Origin: an uncultured Muribaculaceae bacterium
Lineage (GTDB): Bacteria > Bacteroidota > Bacteroidia > Bacteroidales > Muribaculaceae
Length of the DNA: 64,000 nt
Assembly: GCA_934636465.1 (NCBI GenBank)
Contig: CAKUAR010000003.1
Coordinates: 1 to 64,000, forward strand
Direction of reading: 5' to 3'
Below are positions 8,488 to 18,185 of this stretch, piece after piece. Position 1 is the stretch's first letter. Each line of letters begins with the position of its first letter. The notes under the pieces were generated by a model. It worked only from the letters and a program-made list of their open reading frames with translations. It was not told the DNA's origin and did no database searches. Position numbers and translations under genes: made by a program.

Positions 8488-9642
8488 ATGATGAAAATCC
8501 AAACATTTTTTTCTCACCGCATCGTGCTGCTATTGATGTGCTTTTTGTGTGCCACAAGCACCATCACAGCAGCGAAATTGTCACAAGCCACACTGCGCAA
8601 AGCCAATGCCGGCAATGGGCAAGCCATGCTTGAGGTGGCAACACACTATGACGTTGAGTACAGACGCAGCGACGAAACAAACGCCGACCTCTACAAACAG
8701 GCTGAATACTGGTTCAAGAAAGCGGCTCAAGCAATTAAGAGCGGTGAAGGGTGGTACGAACTTGCCATGTTTTATAATAAATATAATCAAAAAGATAAAG
8801 GTTGGGAGGCACTGCTGAAAAGCTCTACTTTGGGCTATGCCGATGCCTCTTATTCCATAGCCTCAACCTACAGATATGGTTGGTATGGACCTAAAGACCC
8901 GTCAAAATGCCTTGAATGGTATGAAAAAGCATATAAGCAGGGCAAGGATTGCCGTTCATCTATAGCCGACTGCTATCTTGAAGGTGTAGGCGCTGAAAAA
9001 AATGTGGCAAAGGGGCTCCAAATACTTGCAAAAATGGCCAAATACACAAAATATGAAGGAGCTATAAAAACGCTGAAACGCTATGGTTATGGCCCTGCCG
9101 ACTACGACCGCCTGATAGCGGCCAATGTCAGCACCACACGACCTACTACAAACACCGCTACCGCACCGTCAAGCAACAATAGTGCGTCGTCGCAATCAAA
9201 AAAGAAAATTGACTTGTCGAAGCTTTATGACAAAAACGAAGATTTGGCTTATGTCTTTACTTTTAACAATTATAGGATATATGACAAGTCGCACAATGAA
9301 AAAGCCGTTGTTATCATCAACATATCAAAAAGCAAAATATTCATGGTGACTGAAGACGACACCAAACTCGACACCTATGAATTTGAAAAAATGTCTGACT
9401 TCAAAGGAGATGATGATGAAGAGGTAAACGGTGAAGACTACAGAATCACATTAAACAATTATGACGACAATTCATGCGCGGTGCTTGTACCTATGAACAG
9501 CTATGTCTTCTTTATACGCAAAATAAAGGATAACAAATATGTATGTCCTTTTACCGCATTGAATAACAACGAAAAAGAAGAATTTCTTGATTTCTGTAAA
9601 ACCATAAAAAAAATGGTGATAAATGCAAGGTTTTCAAACTAA
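8488..9642 (+). CDS. Secreted Sel1-like repeat protein
   Basis: A 384-residue protein with a signal peptide (about residues 1-29). Residues 35-205 contain four or five alpha-helical Sel1/TPR-like repeats, seen in A.YWFKKAAQ, KGWEALLKSSTLGYADASYSIASTYRYG, CLEWYEKAYKQGK and AKGLQILAKMAK. A low-complexity Ser/Thr/Asn linker (about 212-240) leads to a C-terminal beta-rich domain of about 140 residues that I do not recognise. Sel1 repeats mediate protein-protein contacts. The gene follows the GH71/GH99-like gene by 37 bases and may share its transcript, but the role is unknown. Confidence 0.8.
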   Translation: MMKIQTFFSHRIVLLLMCFLCATSTITAAKLSQATLRKANAGNGQAMLEVATHYDVEYRRSDETNADLYKQAEYWFKKAAQAIKSGEGWYELAMFYNKYNQKDKGWEALLKSSTLGYADASYSIASTYRYGWYGPKDPSKCLEWYEKAYKQGKDCRSSIADCYLEGVGAEKNVAKGLQILAKMAKYTKYEGAIKTLKRYGYGPADYDRLIAANVSTTRPTTNTATAPSSNNSASSQSKKKIDLSKLYDKNEDLAYVFTFNNYRIYDKSHNEKAVVIINISKSKIFMVTEDDTKLDTYEFEKMSDFKGDDDEEVNGEDYRITLNNYDDNSCAVLVPMNSYVFFIRKIKDNKYVCPFTALNNNEKEEFLDFCKTIKKMVINARFSN

Positions 9643-9768
9643 CGACTATCACCGTCTAAGCTCCAGCAAGCCCAAATCACGACAAAAATCAATCAAAAGT
9701 AACGCTGCTTAAACAATTGATTTTGAAGCGTTATATCCATAGTTGCAAAAAATAAATATCACCAGATA

Positions 9769-9799
9769 TTGATAATTCCAAACTTTCGCTGTACCTTTG
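9769..9799 (+). promoter_or_regulatory. Promoter of the tRNA gene (TTG-N20-TACCTTTG)
   Basis: TTG at 9769-9771, 20 bases, then TACCTTTG at 9792-9799. This is 32 bases before the 5' end of the tRNA, a close match to the Bacteroidetes promoter pattern. Confidence 0.7.
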
Positions 9800-9831
9800 C
9801 CGTGCAAAATTAGGAAATAACGCCTATTTGC

Positions 9832-9905
9832 GGTCCCTTAGCTCAGTTGGTTAGAGCACCTGACTCATAATCAGGGAGTCGTAGGTTCAAGCCCTACAGG
9901 GACCA
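9832..9905 (+). tRNA. tRNA with CAT anticodon, probably tRNA-Ile2
   Basis: A full cloverleaf is visible. The 7-bp acceptor stem is GGTCCCT/AGGGACC, with the D arm TAGCTCAGTTGGTTAGAGC. The anticodon stem CCTGA/TCAGG has loop CTCATAA, and the T arm is GTAGG-TTCAAGC-CCTAC. The discriminator is A and CCA is not encoded. CAT anticodons serve initiator Met, elongator Met or Ile (lysidine-modified). The sequence CCCTTAGCTCAG...GACTCATAATC...GGTTCAAG closely follows known tRNA-Ile2, so Ile is favoured, but elongator Met cannot be excluded by eye. Confidence 0.9.
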
Positions 9906-9970
9906 CAAAAAACAATCACAGGTTGTGTCAATCGGCACAACCTGCTTTGTTTTTCCTCCCCACCAATGAA

Positions 9971-10834
9971 TTATGGTTTCAGTAAATTGATTGGAGCCAC
10001 ATACACTCCATCTTGTCTTTGATATGCACCACCAACGGCTGTTAAAACCATAAGGAAAGAAGGTGCTTTTTCGTCACTTTTCTCAATAATCTTGTTTTTA
10101 AGTGTTTTAAGGGAGTTTGCACAACTTTCCACCAAATCGTCACCTCCGAGTTTTATTTCAATGGCACCCCACCTGCCATCGTCAAGATGCAGCACTGCAT
10201 CGCACTCCAGCCCGGCATTGTCACGATAATGAGAAACTGTGCCGCCTATGGCATTTGCATATATTGACAAATCTCTGACAGCCATATCCTCAAAAAACAA
10301 TCCAAAGCTTTCTAAATCGTTTTTCAAGTCTTCTGGTCCAACACCAAGCGACCGGCAAGCAATGGAAGTATCTACAAAATGCCGTGTAGGAGTGCTTCTT
10401 ATCGAGGTTTTAGACCTGATATTTGGATTCCATGCCGGAATATCCTCTATCACATATAAATCATTAAGTGCCTCTTTGTATTTATCAAAAGTTTTTGAGT
10501 CCATGGTTCGCTCATTGGTCTGCCTAACATCGGCTATTATTGTGGATATGGCTGCTTCAGTAGATATATGCCTGGCATAGCTCTTTACTATCATTTTAAG
10601 AATATCTGGTCTTTTGTTTCTAAACCGCTCGTTTTCGCAGTCCTCAAACACAAATAAACCATTATAATAATTCTTTGTTATTTCTATTGCTATGTCTTTA
10701 GATGCTCTTACTGAAATTGGCCAACCGCCTCTACACAATAAAAAAGCAACATCATCAATGGTAAAATCTTGATTCAAATCCCAAGGATAATTACCTTTTC
10801 CATCAAAAATATCAATAAGCGATATTGTTCCTTT
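9971..10834 (-). pseudogene. Decapitated DUF4143 gene (AAA_14 half missing)
   Basis: The open frame runs from a TAA at 10835-10837 down to 9971. It begins inside a conserved part of the family: ...GTISLIDIFDG..., then the typical LCRGGWP, and it ends with the nuclease-like DUF4143 core (GLECDAVLHLDDGRWGAIEIKLGG). The N-terminal AAA_14 ATPase, with Walker A and B, that should precede it (about 200 residues) is absent. The remaining 124 bases upstream are AT-rich non-coding sequence. The only start for a shorter protein is a TTG at 10777. I read this as the 3' remnant of a longer gene, although a stand-alone DUF4143 protein is possible. It sits 65 bases from the tRNA, a common site of gene turnover. 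Confidence 0.8.
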
Positions 10835-10958
10835 TTATTTGTAAGTAAAATTATAAAATTCCCATGATTTTCAATTTATGCTTATTTTGTAGAAAATAGA
10901 AATGTGGTATATTTTAATATAACATTCTAAATATTATTTTTTTTATATTACAAAAAAA

Positions 10959-12848
10959 TCAATCAATGGGGGTGGTGGCAAGAGCCACAGTGTAGTCATA
11001 AAGCTTTTTATAAAACGGGTGCTTGGTCATGGTTGACACATCACCAAGAATTATAAGCTTCATGCGAGCACGGGTGATTGCCACATTCATGCGGCGCAAA
11101 TCGCGCAAAAACCCTATTTGACCACTATCGTTGCTGCGCACAAGACTAATCAGCACTATGTCGCGTTCCTGACCTTGAAAGCCATCAACGGTGTTGACAA
11201 CAATGTCTTTTCTAAAAGGCTTGAAAAAGTCGCTTCCGCGAAGCAGTTGGCGCAGATATTGCACTTGAGCCCTGTATGGCGATATGATGCCCACATCAAG
11301 TCGATCATTAGCCACCCTTTCGCACCCTATCTTGCAAAAATAGTTTTGCAATGTGAGCAGCGTGAGTTGTGCTTCAGCCTTGTTGATGCGTCCAAAGCTC
11401 TCACCCACAAATTGCTCATGCCAGTCAGCCTCGGCTGTGTCAAGCCAAGTGATAGGCACATCAAGGTCGAGAATACCGCGGTTGCGCACCTCTGGCGCGC
11501 TCTCCACCTCTCCATAATAGAACCACTCGCTGCTGAAGTGCATTATGGCATCATTCATTCTATATTGCACTTTGAGAAGTGTGACAGCTTGAGGAACATT
11601 CTCCACAATTCGCTCCATGAGGGTTTTGCCGAGTCCTCCGCGCAAAGCTTCCACGCTTTTCACCGTGGGTGGCAATTGGCAATGGTCGCCGGCAAGAACA
11701 ATTTTATCAACCTTGGCAGCAGGAATCCAACAAGCCGCCTCAAGAGCTTGTGCAGCCTCATCTATGAAAAGAGTGGTGAATTTCATTCCGTCGAGCACAC
11801 GAGAGGCGCTGCCGGCAAGCGTGCACGCCACCACGCGTGCTCCGGCAAACAGTTCGCTATTTATCTTAAACTCAAGTGCCGTGGCGCGCTCTTTAAGCTG
11901 CTCAAGCTTGTTATAAAAAGCAGAATCACCTCTTTTGCGGCGGCCACGCATCTCTCTCAATGCCTTTCTTGCAGCCCAAAGCTGTGGGTAGTCGGGGTGG
12001 TCCTCAAACTTTTTCTCGTAGGTGAACGACAGCATTTTTTCGTTCACTTTTGTGGGATTGCCTATGCGCAGCACCTCTATGCCACGGTCCACAAGCCGCT
12101 CGCTAATCCAGTCAACAGCCATGTTGCTCTGCGCGCACACCATGATTTGGCTTTCACGGCGCAGCGTCTCAAAAATGGCTTCAACAAGAGTTGTTGTCTT
12201 GCCTGTGCCTGGAGGACCATGAACCACAGCCACGTCTTTTGCCCACAGCACTTCATTAACGGCTTTTTCCTGCGTGGCATTTAGCCACGGAAAACGTATT
12301 GGCGCATAGCACAATTTGCGCGGTTTTGCATTTGGTTTATAAAACAAATCGCGCAACTGCGCCAAACGGTTGTCTTTAGCCTCAATCACTCGGTCAAGTG
12401 CGCTCATCATCAGGTGATAGGTAGTTTCGTCGAAAGAAAGCTGCACACCCACATTGTCGTGTGAGCGCAACTCACCCACACAGCCCATATCAGGCACAAC
12501 AATCACCATGCGGTTTTGCTCGGCATAACTCACTATTGCCGAAAACTTGAAATATCTTATTTCATCGTCGCTGCCTATGTAGAAAAACATCACATGCCGC
12601 CCAAACTCAAAGTTGTGCTCTATGTCGGTATCAGTGTCACGAAAAACCTCCACCACAGACTGATTGAGCGAGTTGTAGTAGTTGCGCCCGGTGTGTACGC
12701 CAAACCAGCAGTCGCCACGCTTCACTTTGCGCGCTATGCCCATAGTTTCTGTTTGTCGCTTGAATTCCTCTTTTTCGGCGTTATATTCGCTCTGCAAAAG
12801 CTGTTTTTGCCTTCTTAGTTCCTGTATGGCGTTTGTTGTCTTTGTCAT
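10959..12848 (-). CDS. Upf1/IGHMBP2-like superfamily 1 helicase
   Basis: A protein of about 629 residues. I chose the ATG at 12848 (MTKTTNAIQELRRQK), because the longer frame to 12893 would overlap sdaA and adds an unlikely hydrophobic start. An N-terminal coiled-coil and beta-barrel region (1-190) precedes the Walker A motif HGPPGTGKTT (about 210). Walker B is FIDEAAQAL (about 370), then LAGDHCQLPPTV, QYRMNDAIMHFSSEWFY, TVDGFQGQERDIVL and VAITRARMKLIILGD. This is the DNA2/NAM7-type SF1B order, implying 5'-3' unwinding of RNA or DNA; the cellular role in Bacteroidales is not established. The gene lies directly downstream of sdaA. Confidence 0.9.
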   Translation of the reverse strand: MTKTTNAIQELRRQKQLLQSEYNAEKEEFKRQTETMGIARKVKRGDCWFGVHTGRNYYNSLNQSVVEVFRDTDTDIEHNFEFGRHVMFFYIGSDDEIRYFKFSAIVSYAEQNRMVIVVPDMGCVGELRSHDNVGVQLSFDETTYHLMMSALDRVIEAKDNRLAQLRDLFYKPNAKPRKLCYAPIRFPWLNATQEKAVNEVLWAKDVAVVHGPPGTGKTTTLVEAIFETLRRESQIMVCAQSNMAVDWISERLVDRGIEVLRIGNPTKVNEKMLSFTYEKKFEDHPDYPQLWAARKALREMRGRRKRGDSAFYNKLEQLKERATALEFKINSELFAGARVVACTLAGSASRVLDGMKFTTLFIDEAAQALEAACWIPAAKVDKIVLAGDHCQLPPTVKSVEALRGGLGKTLMERIVENVPQAVTLLKVQYRMNDAIMHFSSEWFYYGEVESAPEVRNRGILDLDVPITWLDTAEADWHEQFVGESFGRINKAEAQLTLLTLQNYFCKIGCERVANDRLDVGIISPYRAQVQYLRQLLRGSDFFKPFRKDIVVNTVDGFQGQERDIVLISLVRSNDSGQIGFLRDLRRMNVAITRARMKLIILGDVSTMTKHPFYKKLYDYTVALATTPID

Positions 12849-12870
12849 GCTGCCTGTTGCTATAAAAAAA

Positions 12871-14067
12871 TCAAACTGGAGCAGCAAGACCACCCTCTGA
12901 AGTTTCTTTGTAGAGCGACGGCAAATCCTTGCCAGTTTGTTTCATCACCTGCACCACGCGGTCAAAACTCACCGTGTGCTTGCCGTCGCTTATGCTTGCA
13001 TATATGTTGGCATCGAGTGCGCGCGCGGCAGCATAGGCGTTGCGCTCTATGCAGGGTATCTGCACCAAGCCGCACATGGGGTCGCACGTGAGTCCGAGGT
13101 GGTGCTCGAGTCCCATTTCGGCAGCATACTCAATTTGAGCCGGAGTGCCTCCAAAAAGTTGGCAAGCTGCAGCCGACGCCATGGCGCAAGCCACGCCCAC
13201 CTCGCCCTGGCAGCCCACTTCGGCACCCGATATAGAAGCATTGGTTTTTACCACATCGCCAAATATGCCCGCCGTGGCCAAAGCACGGAGTATTCTTTTC
13301 TCCGATATGTTTTTCTCGGTGTGGAGCAAATAGAGCACCGCTGGCATCACGCCACACGACCCACAGGTGGGAGCCGTTACAATCTCTCCGCCAGAAGCGT
13401 TCTCCTCGCTCACGGCAAGGGCATAGGCATAGACCATGCTGCGGCTCCTCACGCTTCCGCTATAGCCGTTAGCATGCATAAAATAGCTCACAGCCTTGCG
13501 CCTCACACCCAAGCAACCAGGCAACACGCCCTCGTTGTCAAGTCCGTTTTTAATTGATTGCTTCATCACCTTCCACACAGTGGCAAGGTAATTCCATATT
13601 TCAGGCCCCTCACACTCGTCAACATATTCCCAGTAAGTTCTGCCTGTTTTCTCGCACCATTGCTGAATTTCGACGATTGTCCTCATTTCATACACTTCTT
13701 TGGCTGCATCGTAGGTCTTGCCTTCCTCTGCCAAGTCGCCGCCACCAATCGAGAACACCGTCCAGTCCTTTATCAAATAGTTTTCAGCTCCAAATGCTTT
13801 GAAGTTCATTCCATTTGGGTGAAATTTGAGAAACACGTCAGGTTTCCATTTTATCACAGTGGGAGCCACCGGCTCAAGTATCGACAAAATAGCCTTGTCG
13901 GTCAAGTGCCCCTTGCCTGTGGCTGCCAGCGAACCATATAGAGTGACCTCAAATTTCTTGACGCCCTCAACCGCGCTCAAAAACTTTTGAGCTGCAAACT
14001 TAGGACCCATAGTGTGGCTGCTCGAAGGCCCTACGCCTATCTTATATATATCTTTAATTGACTTCAT
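12871..14067 (-). CDS. sdaA: L-serine ammonia-lyase, iron-sulfur dependent, single chain
   Basis: About 398 residues from the ATG at 14067 ([22 protein letters not shown]). The upstream ATG at 14088 gives seven unlikely extra residues. The protein joins the beta domain ([12 protein letters not shown]) and the alpha domain in one chain. The alpha domain has [14 protein letters not shown] and [12 protein letters not shown], whose cysteines hold the 4Fe-4S cluster that binds serine. It deaminates L-serine to pyruvate and ammonia in the cytoplasm. Length and motifs are normal for the family. It is followed by the helicase on the same strand, 22 bases away. Confidence 0.93.
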   Translation of the reverse strand: MKSIKDIYKIGVGPSSSHTMGPKFAAQKFLSAVEGVKKFEVTLYGSLAATGKGHLTDKAILSILEPVAPTVIKWKPDVFLKFHPNGMNFKAFGAENYLIKDWTVFSIGGGDLAEEGKTYDAAKEVYEMRTIVEIQQWCEKTGRTYWEYVDECEGPEIWNYLATVWKVMKQSIKNGLDNEGVLPGCLGVRRKAVSYFMHANGYSGSVRSRSMVYAYALAVSEENASGGEIVTAPTCGSCGVMPAVLYLLHTEKNISEKRILRALATAGIFGDVVKTNASISGAEVGCQGEVGVACAMASAAACQLFGGTPAQIEYAAEMGLEHHLGLTCDPMCGLVQIPCIERNAYAAARALDANIYASISDGKHTVSFDRVVQVMKQTGKDLPSLYKETSEGGLAAPV

Positions 14068-14186
14068 TTGTGTTTTCAATCTAAGCATTTAATAAATATA
14101 AAACTTCAAAAGACGTCGCCAAAAGTGCTGCTATGCGTCTAAACTTTTGAAGTTAAGAATTTTACTAAAAAAGCAGAAAATGATTT

Positions 14187-14726
14187 TCAACAATTTTTCA
14201 GTTTCATTTCCGAGAAAAAATTCCACATCACTATGGCCGCCGTGTTGGCTATGTTAAGCGAGTGCTTAGTTCCAAATTGAGGTATTTCAATGCAATAGTC
14301 ACTTGCATCTACCACCTGCTGCTCCACACCCTTCACTTCATTGCCCAGCACAAGAGCATATTTCTCATTGGGACTGACAATAAATTGTTCAAGACTGACA
14401 CTGCCTTTCACTTGCTCAACAGAGCAAATTTTATAACCTTTGTCACGAAGAAATTGCACAGCGTCGGCGGTGTTGCTGAAATGCTCCCACTCCACGCTAT
14501 CTTCAGCTCCAAGAGCGGTTTTGTGTATTTCCGGCATAGGCGGAACGGCAGTAATGCCACACAGGCAAATCTTCTCTATTAAGAATGCGTCGGCAGTGCG
14601 AAACACCGAACCAACGTTCATCTCGCTGCGCACATTGTCGAGCACAACAACGACTGGCAATTTGCCTATCTTTTTATATTCTTGAGTTGAGAGGCGGTTT
14701 AATTCCACCATTGTTTTCTTCTTCAT
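14187..14726 (-). CDS. TrmH/SpoU-family RNA 2'-O-methyltransferase
   Basis: A 179-residue protein with the three SPOUT motifs: NVGSVFRTADAF (about 38-49), LVLGNEVKGVEQQVVDASD (about 128), and IPQFGTKHSLNIANTAAIVMW (about 149-170). These form the trefoil-knot S-adenosylmethionine site. It would methylate a ribose in tRNA or rRNA; the exact target cannot be read from the sequence. It is the last minus-strand gene before the long gene-free region, and it points away from that region. Confidence 0.9.
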   Translation of the reverse strand: MKKKTMVELNRLSTQEYKKIGKLPVVVVLDNVRSEMNVGSVFRTADAFLIEKICLCGITAVPPMPEIHKTALGAEDSVEWEHFSNTADAVQFLRDKGYKICSVEQVKGSVSLEQFIVSPNEKYALVLGNEVKGVEQQVVDASDYCIEIPQFGTKHSLNIANTAAIVMWNFFSEMKLKNC

Positions 14727-15376
14727 AGAAACACTCCTGTCTTTATCTTATGCTTACACAAAATTAAGTAGAATGTTGAAAACAGCGGTTATCAACACCG
14801 ATTAAAATATTGCAACGTGGTAAAAGTCAACGCTTAAAAAGTTGACCTCGCACTTTATTAACAAATTGTGAATAACTGTGTGAATTGGCAACAATAAAAA
14901 AGCAACAACTTTATGGACTTTGTGCTTGCATTTTCAAAATCAACTCGCTATAACAGCAAATCAATTAAATCAAAATAAGTTAACACAATGTTTTTAATGA
15001 CGGTTAAACAGGGTTTTCATCAACTTTTAGTAGGTAAAAAAGCATAAAATTATTAACTTTGCACGTTATCAACAGGTTGTTAATAAACAAAGGAAATGGC
15101 TAAAAATCAAAAAGAAAGATTGTGCATATCCTTGTAATATCTTGAAGATGTAGTTTAATAACTTAATGTGCAAGAAATGGGCTAAAAAGTTATTACAGTT
15201 ATTAACAGTCTATAAGAATCAGCATAAAAAGAGATTTTTAAAAATTAAAAAATAAATTATTATGATATGTAACGGTTGATAACACCATATAGCTTTATTC
15301 TGGATTGTGATAGAATATAGATATGGATTGCTGCATATCGTAGCGGAATAATAGAAAACTAAAAATTAAGAAAGAT
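14727..15376. other. Candidate chromosomal replication origin (DnaA-box cluster)
   Basis: These are 650 gene-free, AT-rich bases between divergent gene runs. They hold many DnaA-box-like 9-mers in both orientations. TTATCAACA occurs at 14789 and 15066, and TTATTAACA at 14855, 15199 and (minus strand) 15078. TTATTCACA lies on the minus strand at 14867, an exact match to TTATnCACA, and TTATCAACC on the minus strand at 15274. A very AT-rich stretch at 15232-15262 could be an unwinding element. Genes on the left run leftward and genes on the right run rightward, as at an origin. No dnaA gene is nearby; dnaA is not always next to the origin in this phylum. GC skew was not computed. This is inference. 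Confidence 0.4.
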
Positions 15377-18148
15377 ATGGAATACAATTTCAGGGAAATT
15401 GAAAAGAAATGGCAGAAGTATTGGAAGGAGAACCATACCTACCAAGTGGAAATAGACGAGAGCAAACCGAAATACTATGTGCTAGACATGTTCCCATATC
15501 CGTCGGGTGCGGGACTTCACGTAGGTCACCCACTGGGCTATATAGCAAGCGACATTTTCGCACGCTACAAGCGCCTAAACGGCTACAACGTGCTTCACCC
15601 AATGGGCTATGATGCCTATGGACTTCCAGCAGAGCAATACGCCATACAGACTGGGCAACACCCTGAGGTTACAACGGTGAAGAATATAACCCGCTATCGT
15701 GAGCAGCTCGACAAGATTGGTTTCTGCTTTGACTGGAACCGTGAGGTGCGCACATGCGACCCCTCATATTACAAGTGGACTCAATGGGCGTTCCTGAAAA
15801 TGTTCAAGAGCTACTATGACACCAAGCTCGATAAAGCTCAACCCATAGAGAAACTTGTGGAGCATTTTGAAAAATATGGCACTGAAGGCTGCAATGCCGC
15901 AACCAACGGCGACGACAAATTCACTGCCGAAGAGTGGAAGGCTTTCTCTAAAGTTAAGAAAAACGATGTGCTCATGAATTTCCGCATAGCCTATCGCGGC
16001 AACACAATGGTAAACTGGTGCCCCAAGCTCGGCACTGTGCTTGCCAACGATGAGGTTAGCGAAGGTGTGTCGCTTCGCGGAGGCTATTCAGTGGTGCAAA
16101 AAATGATGAGCCAGTGGTGTCTGCGTGTGTCGGCCTATGCCGGACGCTTGCTCAGCGACCTCGACACTATCGACTGGAGCGACTCAATCAAGGAAACCCA
16201 GCGCAACTGGATTGGTCGCAGCGAAGGTGCTGAGATGAAATTCAAAATCAAGGACTCCGATTTGGAGATGATTATATTTACCACTCGTGCCGACACTATT
16301 TTTGGTGTGACATTCATGGTGCTTGCTCCAGAGAGCGAATATGTGGACATGGTTACCACTGCCGAGCAAAAGCAGGCTGTGGCCGACTACATCAACGAAG
16401 TGAAACACAAAACCGAGCGTGAGCGACTCATTGAGAAAAAAGTGTCGGGCGTGTTCAGCGGAAGTTATGCAATCAATCCTGTGACAGGAAAAGAAATTCC
16501 TGTGTATATAAGCGATTATGTGCTTGCTGGCTATGGAACAGGTGCAATTATGGCTGTTCCGGCACATGATAGCCGCGACTATGCTTTTGCAAAGCACTTT
16601 GACTTGCCTATAATTCCTCTCATTGATGGTGCTGATGTGAGTGAGGAGAGTTTTGACGCCAAAGAGGGCATCATGACAAACTCTTCAAACGATAAGTTGC
16701 AGCTCAACGGTTTGCAGGTTAAAGATGCAATAGCCAAGACAAAAAAATATATTGAGGAAGCTGGCATAGGCCATGTGAAGGTTAACTACAGGTTGCGTGA
16801 CGCCATTTTCAGCCGTCAGCGTTACTGGGGTGAGCCATTCCCAATTTATTATGACGAGGACAACCAGCCTCAAGTTATCGACGAAAGTGAACTGCCGCTG
16901 CAGTTGCCGGAGGTGGATAAATTCTTGCCTACAGAGAGTGGTGAGCCACCGTTGGGTCGTGCCAAGAACTGGGTGGCTAAAAACGGCCGTCCTCTTGAGC
17001 TTTGCACAATGCCAGGTTTCGCTGGTTCGTCGGCATATTATTTGCGCTACATGGACCCTCACGACAATGATTGCCTGGTTTCGCACAAGGCAAATGACTA
17101 TTGGCGACAAGTTGACCTCTATGTGGGAGGAACCGAGCATGCCACAGGCCACTTGATTTATAGCCGTTTCTGGAACAAGTTCCTCTACGACTATGGCTAT
17201 GTGTGCGAGCCAGAACCGTTCAAAAAGCTCTTTAACCAGGGCATGATACAGGGTCGCAGCAACTTTGTGTATAGAATAAAGAACACAAACAAGTTTGTTT
17301 CATATAACTTGAAAAAAGACTACGACGTGACGCCAATTCACGTAGATGTAAACATAGTGCACAACGATGTGCTTGACCTTGAGGCGTTTAAAAACTGGCG
17401 TCCGGAATTCAACGACGCTGAGTTTGTGCTCGAAAACGGCAAGTATATGTGCGGTTGGGCTATAGAAAAGATGTCAAAGTCAATGTTCAATGTGGTGAAC
17501 CCCGACGACATTGTGGAGAAGTATGGAGCCGACACACTTCGCCTCTATGAGATGTTCCTTGGTCCTGTTGAGGCAAGCAAGCCGTGGGACACCAATGGCA
17601 TTGACGGTGTGAACCGCTTCTTAAAGCGTCTATGGGGACTTTTCTTCAATGGCTATACTTTGGCTATCACCGACGAAAAACCGAGCCAGGAGACCCTTAA
17701 ATCGCTTCACAAGCTCATTAAAAAAGTAACTCAAGACATAGAAGTGCTTTCTTACAACACTTCGGTGGCTGCTTTCATGATTTGCTTGAATGAGCTTCAT
17801 GCCCAGAAGTGCCATTGCCGCGAAATTTTCAATGACATAGTGGTTCTGCTTGCTCCGTTTGCTCCACACATAGCCGAGGAGTTGTGGCACGTTCTTGGTC
17901 ATGACACAAGCGTGTGCGACGCCTCTTGGCCTAAGTGGAATGAGGAATATTTGAAGGAATCGACAGTTAAATATACTGTTCTTTTCAACGGCAAGCCGCG
18001 TTTCAACATAGAAGTGCCGGCTGGCACCGATAAAGACAGCGTGCAGAAACTTGCGCTTGAAGATGAGGCTGCACAAAAATGGATTGAGGGCAAAACGCCT
18101 AAAAAGATAATTGTTGTTCCTAACAAGATAGTGAACGTTGTGATTTGA
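15377..18148 (+). CDS. leuS: Leucyl-tRNA synthetase
   Basis: A 923-residue class I synthetase. The HIGH-type motif HVGHPLGY begins at His48 in [20 protein letters not shown] large CP1 editing domain follows (about 230-430) with [13 protein letters not shown] and [24 protein letters not shown] starts at Lys698, then the helical anticodon-binding domain ([14 protein letters not shown]) and a C-terminal domain. It charges tRNA-Leu in the cytoplasm. Length and motif order are normal for bacterial LeuS. It is the first gene right of the candidate origin region. Confidence 0.97.
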   Translation: MEYNFREIEKKWQKYWKENHTYQVEIDESKPKYYVLDMFPYPSGAGLHVGHPLGYIASDIFARYKRLNGYNVLHPMGYDAYGLPAEQYAIQTGQHPEVTTVKNITRYREQLDKIGFCFDWNREVRTCDPSYYKWTQWAFLKMFKSYYDTKLDKAQPIEKLVEHFEKYGTEGCNAATNGDDKFTAEEWKAFSKVKKNDVLMNFRIAYRGNTMVNWCPKLGTVLANDEVSEGVSLRGGYSVVQKMMSQWCLRVSAYAGRLLSDLDTIDWSDSIKETQRNWIGRSEGAEMKFKIKDSDLEMIIFTTRADTIFGVTFMVLAPESEYVDMVTTAEQKQAVADYINEVKHKTERERLIEKKVSGVFSGSYAINPVTGKEIPVYISDYVLAGYGTGAIMAVPAHDSRDYAFAKHFDLPIIPLIDGADVSEESFDAKEGIMTNSSNDKLQLNGLQVKDAIAKTKKYIEEAGIGHVKVNYRLRDAIFSRQRYWGEPFPIYYDEDNQPQVIDESELPLQLPEVDKFLPTESGEPPLGRAKNWVAKNGRPLELCTMPGFAGSSAYYLRYMDPHDNDCLVSHKANDYWRQVDLYVGGTEHATGHLIYSRFWNKFLYDYGYVCEPEPFKKLFNQGMIQGRSNFVYRIKNTNKFVSYNLKKDYDVTPIHVDVNIVHNDVLDLEAFKNWRPEFNDAEFVLENGKYMCGWAIEKMSKSMFNVVNPDDIVEKYGADTLRLYEMFLGPVEASKPWDTNGIDGVNRFLKRLWGLFFNGYTLAITDEKPSQETLKSLHKLIKKVTQDIEVLSYNTSVAAFMICLNELHAQKCHCREIFNDIVVLLAPFAPHIAEELWHVLGHDTSVCDASWPKWNEEYLKESTVKYTVLFNGKPRFNIEVPAGTDKDSVQKLALEDEAAQKWIEGKTPKKIIVVPNKIVNVVI

Positions 18149-18185
18149 TTTCGGCGAAACCCGTAATCAAAAAAGAAATCCTGAT

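Noticed and set aside
11118..12284. 388-residue open frame on the plus strand
   Set aside because: Antisense to the helicase, whose motifs are unmistakable.
12849..12893. Fifteen-residue extension of the helicase overlapping sdaA
   Set aside because: It overlaps the sdaA coding end and has no helicase-like sequence; the ATG at 12848 is preferred.
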